A stretch of DNA of 64,000 nucleotides from an uncultured Thalassotalea sp. Lineage in GTDB: Bacteria > Pseudomonadota > Gammaproteobacteria > Enterobacterales > Alteromonadaceae. Positions 39,237-49,173 of this stretch are shown one piece after another. Position numbers and translations under genes: made by a program. Where the stretch lies: assembly GCA_947492575.1 (NCBI GenBank), contig CANLNK010000001.1:806001-870000 (forward strand). The letters are read 5' to 3'. The notes under the pieces are model-generated. The model ran no database searches, was not told the origin of the DNA, and saw only the letters and a program-made list of their open reading frames with translations. Positions within the stretch are counted from its first letter, which is position 1. Each line of letters starts with the position of its first letter.

Positions 39237-39453
39237 ATATATTTTAACTTGTATCTAACGGAGAATAGGTTTAGCTTACCTTTGTCTATGTAAAATTGCT
39301 ATGTTAGAAGTAGTTAGCGGGTTCCTATTGACGAAAAATTGGTTAATGGGAACGCTCGGCAATTATTATTCTCTTGAATTTCTCCAGTTAAGATACAGAC
39401 TTCTGGTTTTCTAAAAACTAATTCTAACCAGCTTTAGAGGTTGCTGATATAAG

Positions 39454-40572
39454 ATGTCTACTCGTTTACTCATTTGCGATGATTCCAATATGGCGCGTAA
39501 GCAGGTTGCTCGCTCGCTACCAGCCGAATGGGATGTCGATATAAGTTTTGCAACCAATGGCCAGGAAGCTATTGAAGCGATAAAAGAAGGAAAAGGGGAT
39601 GTACTGTTACTGGATTTAAATATGCCAGTAATGGATGGTTATGAAGTGTTGGAGGCTATCGTCCAGCAAGATTTGCCGACCATGACAATCGTCATTTCTG
39701 GTGATGTGCAGCCAGAGGCTCACCAGCGTGTAACTAGCATGGGGGCACTTGATTTCATCCATAAGCCCATCAATAAAGACAAGCTGACTGAGATTCTACT
39801 CAACTACGGTATTTTTACCAAAGAAGATATAGCACCTGCTAAAGCTTCAGCACCAGTTAGCGATACCAAGCCGGCGGCTGCGCCAGTACCTTCTGCTGCC
39901 ACTGAAAAAGTAGCACTTCCCAAAGTCAGTGTTGCTAAAGTCCCAGAAGAATCTGCAGAAGAACGACCGCCAATTGTATTGGAACAAGATCTTCGCGATT
40001 GCTATCAAGAAATAGCGAATGTAGCCATGGGAAGAGCTGGTGATTTATTAGCGCGTTTGCTTGATGTATTTGTATTGCTACCTATCCCGAACGTGAACCT
40101 TATTGAGGTAAGCGAGCTGAGTATGGCGTTGTCCTCTGTGGCTGAAAACGATACAACCTCAGGTGTTTGCCAAGGCTTTATTGGTGCGGGTATAAGCGGT
40201 GAAGCGCTGTTAATTCTCAATGATTCGAGTTTCAAAGATATAGCGTCGCTAATGCATTATGACAGTGAGATTGATGAAAGTGCAGAACTCGAATTACTCA
40301 TGGACATGGCGAATACCTTAATCGGCGCGTGCCTTAACGGTGTATCTGAGCAATTAGATATGAAGTTTAGCCAAGGCCATCCGGTGGTGTTGGGACAGCA
40401 TCGAAAAGTGAAAGATTTAATTGCTACTAACTCGTCTAAATGGCGACAGACGTTGGCCATCGAGATTAGTTATAACATCGAAAATCATGATATTAAATGT
40501 GATTTACTGCTGCTATTTACAGAAGAGTCGATGCGTACCCTCAATAACAAGATTGCTTATTTATTGGAATAA
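39454..40572 (+). CDS. Response regulator fused to a CheC-like phosphatase domain
   Basis: 372 residues. Residues 1-125 are a receiver domain: acidic pair Asp9-Asp10, phospho-acceptor Asp54 in LLLDLNMP and Lys in HKPINKD. An Ala/Pro-rich linker (about 130-175) leads to a CheC/CheX-type domain (about 180-370) with both catalytic motifs, E-I-A-N and D-M-A-N, which in CheC dephosphorylate CheY-P. It may therefore act on its own receiver or another regulator. Two bases separate it from the diguanylate cyclase. Confidence 0.85.
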   Translation: MSTRLLICDDSNMARKQVARSLPAEWDVDISFATNGQEAIEAIKEGKGDVLLLDLNMPVMDGYEVLEAIVQQDLPTMTIVISGDVQPEAHQRVTSMGALDFIHKPINKDKLTEILLNYGIFTKEDIAPAKASAPVSDTKPAAAPVPSAATEKVALPKVSVAKVPEESAEERPPIVLEQDLRDCYQEIANVAMGRAGDLLARLLDVFVLLPIPNVNLIEVSELSMALSSVAENDTTSGVCQGFIGAGISGEALLILNDSSFKDIASLMHYDSEIDESAELELLMDMANTLIGACLNGVSEQLDMKFSQGHPVVLGQHRKVKDLIATNSSKWRQTLAIEISYNIENHDIKCDLLLLFTEESMRTLNNKIAYLLE

Positions 40573-40574
40573 TT

Positions 40575-41537
40575 ATGTCGTTAGAAACATCCCAATTAAA
40601 TGAATTACATTGGCTGATGGAGATGTTGCATAACATCGATGTCGGCTTAGTAGTTTTAGATCGCGAATACAACATTCAGATCTGGAATGGTTTTATGGAA
40701 AACCATAGCGGCTTGTTACCGAGAGAAGTTAAAGATAAAAATTTGTTCTCTTTATTTGACGAAATTCCAGAAGATTGGTTTCGACGCAAAGCAGAGTCTG
40801 TGTTTTTACTGAAGAATAAAGCGTTTACCATTTGGGAGCAGCGAGCGTACTTATTTAAGTTCCAAAACTACCGCCCAATTACGGGTACTGCTGATCATAT
40901 GTATCAAAACTCGACTTTTATTCCTTTGATGGCGGCAAACGGTGAAGTAAGCCACTTATGCTTGATTATTTATGATGTCACCGACAACGCTACCCACAAG
41001 CTAGAGCTAGAAAAAGCCAACCAAGAACTCGCCTTGTTAAGCCAGACGGACGGCTTAACTAAGCTCTTTAATCGCATGCACTGGGAGCGCTGTTTGCGGG
41101 CTGAATTTAAACGTTGGACGAGAAGTAAAAACCCTAGTTGTTTAGTGATGATTGATATTGATCACTTTAAGAAGATTAATGATGAATATGGGCATGTTGT
41201 TGGCGACGAAACAATACGACATATCTCTGCATTGATTCGCGAACAAGTGCGTGAAACGGACGTGTCTGGTCGTTATGGTGGTGAAGAGTTTGCCATCTTA
41301 CTGTCTGACACAACGTTAGATAATGCCTATGTATTTGCAGAGCGATTACGTCAAACGGTAGAGGCCTCGGTTGTTAAATATAATGATATTGACCTGAAGT
41401 ACACGATAAGTGTGGGCATATCGGAAATAAATGAGGCGATTAGTACTTATGAAGCTTGGATTGAGTGTGCGGATGCTGCGTTATATCAATCAAAAGAAGG
41501 TGGTCGTAATCGCGTTACAATGTTTCCTAAGCAATAG
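40575..41537 (+). CDS. PAS-domain diguanylate cyclase
   Basis: 320 residues, no membrane segment. An N-terminal PAS domain (about residues 10-135; VGLVVLDREYNIQIWNGFMENHSG) is joined by a coiled coil to a GGDEF domain (from about 150). The active-site motif is GGEEF in RYGGEEFAILLSD, a functional variant, and metal-binding MIDIDHFKKINDEYGH is intact. Makes c-di-GMP. No RxxD inhibitory site is seen at the usual place. Almost contiguous with the response regulator-CheC gene, so probably one signalling pair. Confidence 0.92.
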   Translation: MSLETSQLNELHWLMEMLHNIDVGLVVLDREYNIQIWNGFMENHSGLLPREVKDKNLFSLFDEIPEDWFRRKAESVFLLKNKAFTIWEQRAYLFKFQNYRPITGTADHMYQNSTFIPLMAANGEVSHLCLIIYDVTDNATHKLELEKANQELALLSQTDGLTKLFNRMHWERCLRAEFKRWTRSKNPSCLVMIDIDHFKKINDEYGHVVGDETIRHISALIREQVRETDVSGRYGGEEFAILLSDTTLDNAYVFAERLRQTVEASVVKYNDIDLKYTISVGISEINEAISTYEAWIECADAALYQSKEGGRNRVTMFPKQ

Positions 41538-41571
41538 CTGCTAATTGCACTATATTGCGAACCAATCCAAA

Positions 41572-41603
41572 TAAAAAAAGCGCCAAAGGCGCTTTTTTTA
41601 TTC
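41572..41603. terminator. Bidirectional terminator between diguanylate cyclase and amidohydrolase genes
   Basis: AGCGCC and GGCGCT around an AAA loop, flanked by AAAAAAA on the left and TTTTTTT on the right, so it can stop transcription from both convergent genes. Confidence 0.92.
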
Positions 41604-41625
41604 TACTCAATTCAATAGGTAAGGT

Positions 41626-43275
41626 TTATTGAGCTCTCTGATAAACTTTCTTGCCGGCTACCCACGTTTGATTGACTTTGTTCTGCCAAATAGAAGTTTT
41701 ATCCTGTTTAAACAAGTCTTCATTTAGCAAGATGAAGTCAGCTTTTTTACCAGCTTCTAAGCTGCCTAATATGTGCTCTTGGTGACCAGAATAGGCTGCA
41801 TCTATGGTAAAGCTCGCTAAGGTTTCCTCGCGGCTTAACTTTTCAGATTCAATCCATCCACCAATTGGCTGGTTTTCTCTATCTTGTCTTGTAATCGAGG
41901 CATGCAAACCAAAAAATGGATTAGTAGGTTCTACAGGGAAGTCGGAACCATTGGCAATTTTCGCACCTGCGTTTAATAGACTGCGCCACGCATAAGCACC
42001 TTTCAAGCGCTCTTTACCGATTCGATCTTCTGCCATGTTCTTATCACTAGTGGCATGGGTGGCTTGGATTGAAGCAATCACACCGTATTCAGCAAATTTA
42101 GGGATGTCTTCCAAGGTTAATACTTGCGCGTGTTCAATGCGATGCCTGCGTGACTTTGTGTCAGTGTCTTTTATCAGCTTGGCATAGTTATCAAAGGTTA
42201 AGGTATTAGCGTGATCACCAATTGCATGAGTGTTCACTTGAAAGCCTTTTTTCATCGCAGTTTCTATGTAGTGCGTTAGTTTCTCATTAGTATGAAGCAA
42301 CAAACCTTTATTACCTGGATCATCAGAATAGTCTTGATGCAGTGCTGCTCCTCGACTTCCCAATGCCCCATCAGCTTGGATTTTCACGCTATTAAATTGA
42401 AACATACCGTCATCACTATAGAAACTGCCCTTAGCTAACCCTTGCTCCCAATTTGGGCTAGGTAAGTACAGCATCGCATTCACACGAATCGGCATATCGC
42501 CTGCAGTTGTCATGGCTTTGTAGACTTCAATGTTCTCTGCGGTAACACCAGCATCATGAACACTTGTTAAGCCTACCGCAGCAAGCTCATTCATCGCTTT
42601 GATATAAATTGCAGTCTGTTCCTTAGGCGTTAACGGCGCAATTTTCGCGGTAATTAAATCCATAGCGAAGTCAATGAAGATTCCCGTTGGAGTGCCATCA
42701 GCATCTTTAATAATTTCACCACCGACAGGTGCCTTGGATGCTTTGGTGATACCTGCCAATTCCATTGCTTTGCTATTCGCCCAGCCGGCATGACCATCAA
42801 CCCTAACGAGAAATACAGGTGTGTCGGGAAAGTGCTTGTCTAGTGATTTTGCGGTAGGGAAAGATTTGCTTGGCCACTGCACTTGGTTCCAGCCTCGGCC
42901 TTGTATCCAAGATTGTCCTGGATTAGCTTTTTTGTATTTAATAACACGGGAAACGGCTTCTTCTTCACTTGCACTGTTGACCAAATCTACCGTCATTAAG
43001 CTCTCGCCATAACCAAGTACATGGCCATGTGCATCAATTAGCCCTGGCAACATGTTTTGCCCTTTACCATCAATAACATTAACGTCAGCAGCTATGGAGG
43101 TAGGCTTTGCTGAGAAAATATTGTCCACCCTGTCTTCGGTAAACTGAATGGCACTAAATTGGGTAAGTTTGCCTTGGTTAATGGTGTAACCGTTAACGTT
43201 GTGAATTAACGTGGTTTCAGCGTGAAGTTGGCCAGATACGAAGATACTGGCGAAAAGAAGGGCTAGCTTTTTCAT
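41626..43275 (-). CDS. Secreted amidohydrolase (YtcJ-like)
   Basis: 549 residues with a signal peptide (KKLALLFASIFVSGQLHA). Metal-dependent hydrolase features: DAHGHV (the first metal pair, residues ~80), a later NTHAIGDHA, RRHRIEHAQ and GSDFPVEPTNPF near the C-terminus. This pattern is that of the YtcJ/amidohydrolase_3 subfamily, which hydrolyses amides or N-acyl groups; the specific substrate cannot be read off. Stand-alone gene. Confidence 0.88.
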   Translation of the reverse strand: MKKLALLFASIFVSGQLHAETTLIHNVNGYTINQGKLTQFSAIQFTEDRVDNIFSAKPTSIAADVNVIDGKGQNMLPGLIDAHGHVLGYGESLMTVDLVNSASEEEAVSRVIKYKKANPGQSWIQGRGWNQVQWPSKSFPTAKSLDKHFPDTPVFLVRVDGHAGWANSKAMELAGITKASKAPVGGEIIKDADGTPTGIFIDFAMDLITAKIAPLTPKEQTAIYIKAMNELAAVGLTSVHDAGVTAENIEVYKAMTTAGDMPIRVNAMLYLPSPNWEQGLAKGSFYSDDGMFQFNSVKIQADGALGSRGAALHQDYSDDPGNKGLLLHTNEKLTHYIETAMKKGFQVNTHAIGDHANTLTFDNYAKLIKDTDTKSRRHRIEHAQVLTLEDIPKFAEYGVIASIQATHATSDKNMAEDRIGKERLKGAYAWRSLLNAGAKIANGSDFPVEPTNPFFGLHASITRQDRENQPIGGWIESEKLSREETLASFTIDAAYSGHQEHILGSLEAGKKADFILLNEDLFKQDKTSIWQNKVNQTWVAGKKVYQRAQ

Positions 43276-43391
43276 CTAAAGTCTCTACTTTTGTATTGTT
43301 ATTTTTTTATACAAGTTGGAGTTATATTAAGATCAAAACACCTAAGCTTCAAAGTGTTAACGCACATTAATAGCTTAGGGCTTTGCTGATT

Positions 43392-44957
43392 CTACTTGCG
43401 GTTAGTACTTTGTCGTACTAGAAATGTGAATCCAAGTAGCATTAATAGAGATAATAGAAAAGCTGGGTAGCGCTGATATCGACTAAATGGCGTTCTACCA
43501 TCCACCATCGATACGTCGGCTTTGAGCACGGCCTCTTCGAACTGTGGCAGCTGAGCAATCATCTGACCATGCTCATCAACCACAGCGGTTACACCGGTAT
43601 TGGTAGAGCGCACCAGCGGGCGACCAAATTCAAGCGCGCGCATTCTGGCAATCTCCATGTGCTGGTGAGGACCATGGGATGTGCCAAACCAGGTGTCATT
43701 ACTGACGGTCAGTAATAGTTGGGTATCAGTATAAAAGTTCGCGTGTAGTTGCTCTGGAAAAGCAATTTCAAAACAGATAAGCGGGGCTATTTTTATGCCG
43801 TTTGCCATCAAATTTGGTTGTACATATGCACCGCGACTGAATGACGACATGGGTAAATTAAACAGCGGCGCAATTGGTCTGAGCCATTCTTGAAATGGCA
43901 CAAATTCTCCAATAGGAAGCAGCTGATACTTGTAAAAGCGATTACCGTTGGGGTAGTAGTAACTCCCGTTTGTATCGTCAGCATACTGTTTACCTAACAC
44001 AATCAGGCTATTGAAATATTCTTTGCTTTCGAAGTTAAAGTTAATAATACCTGTCACAACTGCCGTGTTATTTAGGGCAGCAGAGCTATTAAGTAGGTCA
44101 AGATATTCGGCTGCAACAGGCTCAACCGAAGGAATAGCAGACTCTGGCCAAACGATTAAATCTGCGGGGTAATGCTGACGAGTGAGATCCAGATATTTGA
44201 GCATTGTTGGCCACTCTTGCTCAGGCGCCCATTTTAGCTCTTGAGGGATGTTACCTTGCACTAACGCTACTGTTTTCGTCTCACCAGTACGCTCGGTAAA
44301 TTCAAGTTGGTGCGTTACAATCGTAGCGATAAACGAGATAGCGATAAGTGCAATGCTGGTTTTAACGAATTGGCGTTTGGCTAACAGCACAGTTGCTGCA
44401 CCCAGCGATACTAGCGCTAACGTAATGCCTACTTCACCGATAAGTGGTGCTAATGAAGCAAAGGGAGCGTCAATTTGGCTGTAACCAAAGGAAAGCCAAG
44501 GGAAGCCTGTTAACAGCCAACCTCGCAGCCACTCGGTTGCAGTCCAAGCGACAGGAATAAATAGAACGTTGGTTTTATCTAGCTTACCTAGTTTCTCACT
44601 AAGCCAATATGTAAGCCATGCCGCAAGTGCTGGAAACAAGGCTAAATAAGCACACAGTAAGAACATTAAAAACAGCGATGCAGGTAATGGCATACCACCA
44701 AACTGGTCAATACTGACGTGCACCCAACTTATGCCAGCACCGAACCAACCTAAGCCAAAGAAATAACTACGGACAGTCGCTGTTTTACGAGTTTTCTGAT
44801 GAATTTGGCTTAACCACAATGGAATGGCAACAAGCGCAATCCACCATTCAGAGTATGGGGCATAAGCCCAAACCAAACTAAAGCCTGCAAAAAAACAAAT
44901 AAGATTACGCGGCTCTGCAATAGCCGATGCGAGGCGTGTGATAAGGGCTTTAAGCAT
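43392..44957 (-). CDS. lnt: Apolipoprotein N-acyltransferase
   Basis: 521 residues: about six membrane helices in residues 10-215, then the periplasmic nitrilase domain with the Glu-Lys-Cys triad (Glu in LIVWPESAIPS, Lys in the YKYQLLPIGEFVPF region, Cys in PLICFEIAFPEQ), and a C-terminal helix. Adds the third acyl chain to lipoproteins, providing the substrates of LolCDE. Last gene of the miaB-phoH-ybeY-ybeX-lnt operon, 6 bases after ybeX. Confidence 0.95.
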   Translation of the reverse strand: MLKALITRLASAIAEPRNLICFFAGFSLVWAYAPYSEWWIALVAIPLWLSQIHQKTRKTATVRSYFFGLGWFGAGISWVHVSIDQFGGMPLPASLFLMFLLCAYLALFPALAAWLTYWLSEKLGKLDKTNVLFIPVAWTATEWLRGWLLTGFPWLSFGYSQIDAPFASLAPLIGEVGITLALVSLGAATVLLAKRQFVKTSIALIAISFIATIVTHQLEFTERTGETKTVALVQGNIPQELKWAPEQEWPTMLKYLDLTRQHYPADLIVWPESAIPSVEPVAAEYLDLLNSSAALNNTAVVTGIINFNFESKEYFNSLIVLGKQYADDTNGSYYYPNGNRFYKYQLLPIGEFVPFQEWLRPIAPLFNLPMSSFSRGAYVQPNLMANGIKIAPLICFEIAFPEQLHANFYTDTQLLLTVSNDTWFGTSHGPHQHMEIARMRALEFGRPLVRSTNTGVTAVVDEHGQMIAQLPQFEEAVLKADVSMVDGRTPFSRYQRYPAFLLSLLMLLGFTFLVRQSTNRK

Positions 44958-44963
44958 TGTGGT

Positions 44964-45842
44964 TTATTCGGTTGGCTTACCGTTGATTTCGTGATCTCTA
45001 GGCACTGTAACTTGCAGCATCAATAAGCGTCTATTGTCTGCTGAAACAACTTTGAAGGCCCAATCATCAATGGCAACTTCTTCACCTTTTTTCGGCATGT
45101 GTCCAAATTGTTGAAGCACAATACCACCGATAGTATCGGAATCTGACTCATCGAATGTACAATTGAAGAACTCATCAAAGTCTTCTAGGTCAGTTAATGC
45201 TTTAACTTGGTAGACACTACCAGCTAAATGCTTGATGTCGTCTTCTATCTCATCGTCGGTTTCATCTTCGATTTCGCCTACGATAAGTTCAAGAATATCT
45301 TCAATGGTGACAAGCCCAGATACACCACCATACTCATCGACAACAATTGCCATGTGGTAGCGTTTTGAACGGAATTCTTTTAATAGTGGCTCTACTTTTT
45401 TACTCTCTGGTACTAAGATCGCAGGGCGAATAAGTGACGCTAGCGTACAATTTTCGATGTCTTTACCGAAGCCATAAGCTAATAGATCTTTGGCTAGCAA
45501 GATACCCTCGACATTATCGATATCTTCATTGACGACAGGGAAACGCGAATGTGCTGAATCGAGAATTGTTGGAAGAAATTCTTCTAGCGGCTGGTTGATA
45601 TCCAGAGAAATGATTTGCGATCGCGGGATCATGATATCGCGAACACGCATTTCCGAAACGCCAAGCACGCCTTCGATCATCTGCTTGGTTTCCGGTTTAA
45701 TTAACTCGCGGTCTTCCGCATCGTTAATTACATTGACTAATTCATCTTTGTTTTTCGGCTCTCCGGCAAATGCGTTAACTATCTTTTCGATAAACGATTT
45801 ACTTGAAGAACCGTTAGTAGAGTGAGGGTTGTCGTCGCTCAT
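44964..45842 (-). CDS. ybeX: CorC/YbeX-type CBS-domain protein
   Basis: 292 residues, soluble. Two CBS domains (about 70-190; VRDIMIPRSQI, VVDEYGGVSGLVTIEDILE) and a C-terminal CorC/HlyC domain with FDESDSDTIGG and LPxxG-like GHMPKKGEE. Associated with Mg/Co efflux and, more recently, with ribosome metabolism. Between ybeY and lnt in the conserved operon. Confidence 0.94.
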   Translation of the reverse strand: MSDDNPHSTNGSSSKSFIEKIVNAFAGEPKNKDELVNVINDAEDRELIKPETKQMIEGVLGVSEMRVRDIMIPRSQIISLDINQPLEEFLPTILDSAHSRFPVVNEDIDNVEGILLAKDLLAYGFGKDIENCTLASLIRPAILVPESKKVEPLLKEFRSKRYHMAIVVDEYGGVSGLVTIEDILELIVGEIEDETDDEIEDDIKHLAGSVYQVKALTDLEDFDEFFNCTFDESDSDTIGGIVLQQFGHMPKKGEEVAIDDWAFKVVSADNRRLLMLQVTVPRDHEINGKPTE

Positions 45843-45859
45843 AGAGCCTTATTTATCCT

Positions 45860-46309
45860 TTAAATTTCATAGGGGTTATTAAACCCAAGTTTTTCTATTA
45901 TGTCTATTTCAAGCGCTTCCATCTCTTCCGCTTCATCATCGTTTATATGATCAAAGCCAAGTAAATGCAAGCAACCGTGAATCGTCATATGTGCCCAGTG
46001 TGCGGCAAGCGTTTTTTGCTGCTCGTTAGCTTCTTTAGCAACGATTTCTGCACAAATCACTAAGTCACCTAGTAAATCGAGCTCTATACCGTCTGGCACT
46101 TCGAATGGAAATGATAATACATTTGTCGGTTTGTTTTTTTGACGGTAGTTAAGGTTTAGTGTTTGGCTTTCTTCACTATCAACAACACGAATGGTGAGTT
46201 CAAATGGCTTTTCGTAGGGCAAAAGCGCTGCTTCCGCCCAAGTTTGAAAGTCTTGGTCACTAGGCACGCCATCATGTTCAACGGCGCGTTGGATATCAAG
46301 CGTTATCAT
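45860..46309 (-). CDS. ybeY: Endoribonuclease YbeY
   Basis: 149 residues. The zinc-binding [11 protein letters not shown] motif at about residues 115-125 is the YbeY signature. Needed for 16S rRNA 3'-end maturation and ribosome quality control. Its start overlaps the end of phoH by 14 bases, consistent with coupled translation. Confidence 0.95.
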   Translation of the reverse strand: MITLDIQRAVEHDGVPSDQDFQTWAEAALLPYEKPFELTIRVVDSEESQTLNLNYRQKNKPTNVLSFPFEVPDGIELDLLGDLVICAEIVAKEANEQQKTLAAHWAHMTIHGCLHLLGFDHINDDEAEEMEALEIDIIEKLGFNNPYEI

Positions 46310-47450
46310 CGGTAATAGTGTTAGTATTGGTATTAGCGCTTTCTGGCGTCGTAACGTCAGTTGCTCTTGTTTCGTTTGAAGCCGCCGCGGTATTGCTAGC
46401 CGCTAATTGCTGAGCATTCTTTTCTGCCAATTCTTTAGCTTTACGCTCTGCTTTTATTTTTGACATTTTTGTATCAAACGCATCGTAAGCCTCTACGATA
46501 CGAGCAACAACAGGGTGTCGGACTACATCTTTAGATTGGAAGAAGTTGAAACTGATACCAGGGATATTATCAAGCACTTCAATCGCATGGCGAAGACCTG
46601 ACTTTTGACCTCGAGGTAAATCGACTTGCGTGATATCCCCCGTGATAACTGCACGTGAGTTAAAGCCAATCCGCGTTAGGAACATTTTCATTTGTTCAAC
46701 AGTCGTATTTTGACTCTCATCTAGAATGATAAAAGCGTCATTAAGGGTACGGCCACGCATGTACGCAAGTGGCGCAATCTCGATAACATTACGCTCGATT
46801 AGTTTTTCTACTTTCTCAAAGCCTAACATCTCAAATAATGCGTCGTACAACGGTCTTAAATATGGGTCAACTTTTTGTGATAAATCACCCGGTAAGAAAC
46901 CAAGTTTTTCGCCAGCTTCTACTGCTGGGCGAGTTAACAATATGCGACGAATTTCTTGGCGTTCAAGGGCATCTACCGCACAAGCTACTGCTAAATAAGT
47001 CTTACCGGTACCCGCTGGGCCAACACCAAAGGTGATGTCGTGAGTAATAACATTTTGCACATAAGCCGATTGATTGAGGTTACGAGGCTTAACAATACCG
47101 CGTTTAGTTTTGATAGTGACCATTTTTTCATAGTCGACTTCAACACTTGTCGGCGTTTGCTCAAGCACGCCAGCATTTAAGATACCTAGGTGAACCATCT
47201 CGGCAGTGATCGTTTTCATTTTGCCTTTAACGGTTTCTGTTTCGACATAAAGTTCTTTCAACAAATTGGCAACGGCATCGCGATTTTTAGGCTGACCCAC
47301 GATTTTAAACTCGTTACCTCGGTAGCTAATTTCAACACCTAAACGACGCTCAATCGTTTTTAAATTGTCATCTAAAGGACCACAAAGGTTCGCCTGACGC
47401 ATGTTGTCGACTGGCTCTAACGTTAATAATGTGTTGTTTTCAGTTGTCAA
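46296..47450 (-). CDS. ybeZ: PhoH-like ATPase YbeZ
   Basis: 384 residues. A KH-like N-terminal region (about 25-90), then the PhoH ATPase: Walker [23 protein letters not shown], Walker [10 protein letters not shown] and [11 protein letters not shown]. The Ala/Asn/Thr-rich C-terminus (about 340-384) is low complexity. Works with YbeY in RNA metabolism. In the miaB operon. Confidence 0.94.
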   Translation of the reverse strand: MTTENNTLLTLEPVDNMRQANLCGPLDDNLKTIERRLGVEISYRGNEFKIVGQPKNRDAVANLLKELYVETETVKGKMKTITAEMVHLGILNAGVLEQTPTSVEVDYEKMVTIKTKRGIVKPRNLNQSAYVQNVITHDITFGVGPAGTGKTYLAVACAVDALERQEIRRILLTRPAVEAGEKLGFLPGDLSQKVDPYLRPLYDALFEMLGFEKVEKLIERNVIEIAPLAYMRGRTLNDAFIILDESQNTTVEQMKMFLTRIGFNSRAVITGDITQVDLPRGQKSGLRHAIEVLDNIPGISFNFFQSKDVVRHPVVARIVEAYDAFDTKMSKIKAERKAKELAEKNAQQLAASNTAAASNETRATDVTTPESANTNTNTITDDNA

Positions 47451-47570
47451 AAATTTATCCGTTTATTCGCAATGAGCGAAAGTTAATCTATGTAAAATAA
47501 CAAAACCTAAAAGCAAATTCGTCTACGACATTAATGGCGCATTCACTAGCGAATGCGCACTATTTGAGGC

Positions 47571-49025
47571 TTAAGGCGTATATGTACCAACGCCTAAATC
47601 GTCAGTACCGTTAGTGCTTGCTGCTGCATTCGCACCGTGGTGACTATTTGCTAAAATAGCTGATGGCGCATGCGCTATACGTAGGCCCATGTCTTTTTCT
47701 TCACGCACTAATTTACCGCGCAGTGAATTCGCGTAGACATCAGTGATTTCAACATCTACGAATTGACCAATTACGTGATGAGGCGCTTCAAAGTTCACGA
47801 TACGGTTATTCTCTGTACGTCCGCGAAGTTCCATTGGGTTTTTCTTCGAAGGACCTTCAACCAAAATGCGCTGTTCTGTACCTAACATTTGGCGTGCGAT
47901 GCGCAATGCTTGCTGGTTAATACGATCTTGTAAAATCTGTAGACGTTGCTTTTTGGTTGCTTCGCTGATGTCGTCAGGTAAGTCAGCCGCAGGCGTACCA
48001 GGACGAGCACTGTAGATGAAGCTGAAGCTTAAATCGAAATCAATGGCTTTGATTAGGTCCATTGTTTGTTCAAAGTCAAAGTCAGTTTCGCCAGGGAAGC
48101 CAACGATAAAGTCTGACGACATGCAAATGTCTGGACGCGCTTTACGTAGCTTACGAATTTGTGATTTGTACTCTAATGCTGTGTGACCACGCTTCATTTG
48201 TGTCAGAATACGGTCACAGCCACTTTGTACAGGTAAATGTAAATGGCTTACTAGTTCTGGTACGTCTTTGTATACTTCGATGATGTCGTCAGTAAACTCA
48301 ACTGGGTGCGACGTGGTGTAACGAATACGGTCGATGCCGTCGATCGTTGCAACCAAACGTAGTAACTCTGAGAAACGACAAATGGTACCATCATGTGCTT
48401 CACCGCGGTACGCATTTACGTTCTGACCAAGCAAGTTAACTTCTCGTACACCTTGATCAGCAAGTTGTGCAATTTCATATAGCACGTCATCTAATGGACG
48501 ACTAACTTCTTCACCACGTGTGTATGGAACAACACAGAAAGTACAGTATTTGCTACAACCTTCCATGATAGAAACGAATGCTGAGGCGCCTTCAGCTTTT
48601 GGCTCAGGTAGACGGTCAAATTTTTCGATTTCAGGGAAAGTAACATCAACAACAGGGGCTTTTTCGCCGGTTACTTGTTGGATCATTTCTGGTAAGCGGT
48701 GAAGCGTTTGAGGACCGAAAACCATATCAACATAAGGTGCACGCTCTCGGATTGCATCGCCTTCCTGTGAAGCTACACAGCCACCTACACCAATAATCAG
48801 TTCAGGATTGTCATTTTTAAGGTTTTTCCAGCGACCTAGTTGGTGAAATACCTTTTCTTGTGCTTTTTCGCGAATTGAACAGGTATTAAGCAATATGACG
48901 TCTGCATCTTCAGCCTCTTCGGCTAAAGAAAAACCATGTGTAGAGTCTAGTAGTTCTGCCATTTTCTGCGAGTCATACTCGTTCATTTGACAGCCCCAAG
49001 TTTTGATGTACAGCTTTTTACTCAT
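47571..49025 (-). CDS. miaB: tRNA-2-methylthio-N6-isopentenyladenosine synthase MiaB
   Basis: 484-residue radical-SAM methylthiotransferase modifying A37 of tRNAs reading UNN codons. N-terminal cluster cysteines are in [20 protein letters not shown] and GVGGCVA; radical-SAM CxxxCxxC in [16 protein letters not shown]-terminal TRAM domain ends near residue 450. First gene of the operon, with ubiF beyond two other genes, as in E. coli. Confidence 0.96.
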   Translation of the reverse strand: MSKKLYIKTWGCQMNEYDSQKMAELLDSTHGFSLAEEAEDADVILLNTCSIREKAQEKVFHQLGRWKNLKNDNPELIIGVGGCVASQEGDAIRERAPYVDMVFGPQTLHRLPEMIQQVTGEKAPVVDVTFPEIEKFDRLPEPKAEGASAFVSIMEGCSKYCTFCVVPYTRGEEVSRPLDDVLYEIAQLADQGVREVNLLGQNVNAYRGEAHDGTICRFSELLRLVATIDGIDRIRYTTSHPVEFTDDIIEVYKDVPELVSHLHLPVQSGCDRILTQMKRGHTALEYKSQIRKLRKARPDICMSSDFIVGFPGETDFDFEQTMDLIKAIDFDLSFSFIYSARPGTPAADLPDDISEATKKQRLQILQDRINQQALRIARQMLGTEQRILVEGPSKKNPMELRGRTENNRIVNFEAPHHVIGQFVDVEITDVYANSLRGKLVREEKDMGLRIAHAPSAILANSHHGANAAASTNGTDDLGVGTYTP

Positions 49026-49084
49026 TAATACGTGCCCAAATTTGCGATTAAAATTGATTCTAGTTTTTGCTAGAGAATTCTTTA

Positions 49085-49109
49085 CCCAATCTCTGACGGA
49101 GAGATTGGG
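49085..49109. other. Perfect 10-bp stem-loop between miaB and the propeller sensor gene
   Basis: CCCAATCTCT (49085-49094) and AGAGATTGGG (49100-49109) with a GACGG loop. No T-run follows on either strand, so it may be a transcript-end processing structure or a hairpin in the miaB leader. Confidence 0.5.
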
Positions 49110-49173
49110 GCGCGTATTTTACTCTTTCTTTTGGCAATAGGCTAGCATGTCTTAAACGCAGACATTTTAAAGA

